Of a stretch of DNA of 64,000 bases, positions 62,927-64,000 are shown piece after piece. A program made the position numbers and the translations under genes. The notes below the pieces were generated by a model that searched no databases, was not told where the DNA came from, and saw only the letters and a program-made list of their open reading frames with translations. The stretch comes from Kumtagia sp963820075 (GTDB lineage: Bacteria > Pseudomonadota > Alphaproteobacteria > Rhizobiales > Rhizobiaceae): NCBI GenBank assembly GCA_963820075.1, contig CAWFYS010000006.1, forward strand, positions 124,001-188,000, read 5' to 3'. How positions within the stretch are numbered: position 1 is the stretch's first letter; each line of letters begins with the position of its first letter.

Positions 62927-64000
62927 TCATAGAAATTGGTCGAGTTTCCTGCCGACCTTGATAAAGCGCAGCGGGTCGACGGCCTCGCCGTCGCGCCTTA
63001 TCTCGTAATGCATGTGCGGGCCGGTCGAGCGCCCGCTGCTGCCGACCACGCCGACGATATCGCCTCGCTCGACCTTCCGCCCTTCAACCACGTCGATTCG
63101 GCTGAGATGAGCAAAGCGCGTGGACAGGCCGTTGCCATGATCGATTTCGACCAGGCGCCCATAGCCGCCGTTCCATCCGGCCCTGGCTACGGTGCCGGCG
63201 GCGGTCGCCTTTGCGGGAAAGCCGGTGGGTGCGCTGAAATCCATGCCGGAATGCAGCGCCGGCGTGCCAAGGAAGGGGTCCTTTCGGACGCCGAACGTGC
63301 TGGAGATGGCGCGGCCGGGAGCCGGATTGGAGATCGGCAGTCTCGCGGCTTCTTTCCTGACGGCATCCAGCCTGTTCAGCGCGAGGTCGAGTTCCTTCAC
63401 CTTGGTATCGAACATATGGGCCGTATCGATGGCCACCAGCGGACCGCCCATTGCAGCTTTCCCGAAACCGGCATCGACCGGCAGGCCGGCTTCGCCAAGC
63501 ACGGAGAAAATCTGATCGGCTGTAAGGTAAGCATCGTCGGCAAGCGAGGAGACCCGGGTGATCTGTTCGCTTTCGATCGTTCGCAGCGACTGGTAGAGCG
63601 ACACGAACAGCTTGTCGGCGCGTTCGGCCGCCGATTCGACAGGCAGGCTGACGGGGACAGTTCGCAACGGCAAGTCCGTCGAACCGGCCAAGGCAAGCAT
63701 CAGTGGATCGGATAGCGTGCGGGGCGCATCGGCGCGCTGGTCGGCCGTTTTTTCGGGCGCAGCCGCGTCGTTGGAGGTGGCGATCCCGCCGCCGACCGGT
63801 TCGAGGAGCGGCGTAAGCCGGCCGTGCAGTTCGCTCAGTTTCAACTGGCGCGACAGCAATTCCGTGACCTTGCTTTCCATGCGTTGCTGGTCAAGCAACT
63901 GCCGGCTGGCGATGCGGTCCACCTGCGCCCTGAGCGCCGCGATACGGTCTTCGTAGGCGTGCCGCATGCGCGCCTGGCGGGCGACGGCGGCGCCGATGAG
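62927..64000 (-). CDS. M23 family (LytM-type) peptidoglycan endopeptidase, 5' end cut by window edge
   Basis: The visible 357 residues include 11 upstream of the first Met, LIGAAVARQARMRHAYEDRI, so the gene continues past the right edge, where a membrane anchor is expected. A coiled coil (residues about 10-60) and a helical linker precede the LytM domain. In that domain the zinc site is HSGMDFSAP (His, Asp) and GPHMHYEIRRDG (HxH), with RFAHLSRIDV between, so it looks catalytically intact. Coiled-coil plus M23 proteins cleave peptide cross-links or act as divisome activators. It is separated from tRNA-Asp by 210 bp. Confidence 0.9.
   Translation of the reverse strand, partial: LIGAAVARQARMRHAYEDRIAALRAQVDRIASRQLLDQQRMESKVTELLSRQLKLSELHGRLTPLLEPVGGGIATSNDAAAPEKTADQRADAPRTLSDPLMLALAGSTDLPLRTVPVSLPVESAAERADKLFVSLYQSLRTIESEQITRVSSLADDAYLTADQIFSVLGEAGLPVDAGFGKAAMGGPLVAIDTAHMFDTKVKELDLALNRLDAVRKEAARLPISNPAPGRAISSTFGVRKDPFLGTPALHSGMDFSAPTGFPAKATAAGTVARAGWNGGYGRLVEIDHGNGLSTRFAHLSRIDVVEGRKVERGDIVGVVGSSGRSTGPHMHYEIRRDGEAVDPLRFIKVGRKLDQFL

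Overview
The window is GC-rich, densely coding DNA from an alphaproteobacterium of the Rhizobiales, most likely Mesorhizobium or a close relative (Phyllobacteriaceae). Evidence: adjacent cyclic beta-1,2-glucan genes ndvB and ndvA, an rkp-type K-antigen gene set, a HutF-type histidine pathway, an AztABC-type zinc transporter, and short GC-rich hairpin repeats between genes like those common in mesorhizobial chromosomes. No phage, integrase, transposase, CRISPR array or plasmid origin was seen. The assignment rests on recognising gene families, not on a search.

Layout. 1-10.2 kb: a partial nuclease-like gene, an Old Yellow Enzyme-type N-demethylase candidate, a DUF2270 membrane protein, the threonine pair kbl-tdh, then aromatic amino acid genes (fumarylacetoacetase family, DinB-like protein, a frameshifted hppD and its divergent Lrp/AsnC regulator). 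10.2-16.4 kb: a rhodanese-like DUF442 protein, an aldo/keto reductase divergent from a frameshifted LysR gene, the aztABC zinc transporter with Zur-like sites, a RidA protein and repeats. 16.4-24.5 kb: a complete hut regulon (hutC, hutF on the minus strand; hutI-H-G-U-D on the plus strand) with a HutC-type palindrome between the divergent arms. 24.8-35.4 kb: ndvB (three frame changes) and ndvA (one). 35.5-38.6 kb: an isolated frameshifted ccmC, a stand-alone AsnC domain, an aldo/keto reductase and a FucU-like mutarotase. 38.6-51.6 kb: the rkp-type group, with a sphinganine-reductase-like SDR (rkpH), a sulfatase-fold membrane protein (rkpI), a KpsS-like protein (rkpJ), an alpha-oxoamine synthase (rkpG) and a roughly 2500-residue polyketide/fatty acid synthase (rkpA). 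52-59.8 kb: small orphan proteins, then a co-directional copper-enzyme cassette (PfpI-like enzyme, laccase-type multicopper oxidase, Tat-exported tyrosinase, small secreted repeat protein). 60-64 kb: a small secreted protein, tRNA-Val, a small coiled-coil protein, a class III adenylate cyclase, tRNA-Asp and a partial M23 endopeptidase.

How the genes work together. kbl/tdh convert threonine to glycine and acetyl-CoA. The hut genes take histidine to glutamate plus formate through formylglutamate. hppD and the FAH-family gene belong to the homogentisate route. ndvB/ndvA make and export cyclic glucan. The rkp group plausibly makes an unusual amino-lipid for capsule assembly. The laccase/tyrosinase cassette looks like an exported phenol-oxidising system.

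A cross-cutting feature is repeated single-base frame changes in otherwise intact conserved genes (Phd antitoxin, hppD, LysR, ndvB x3, ndvA, ccmC, rkpA x3), often at short homopolymers. This points more to residual assembly error than to gene decay, so these genes are typed as pseudogene only because they do not read through as given.
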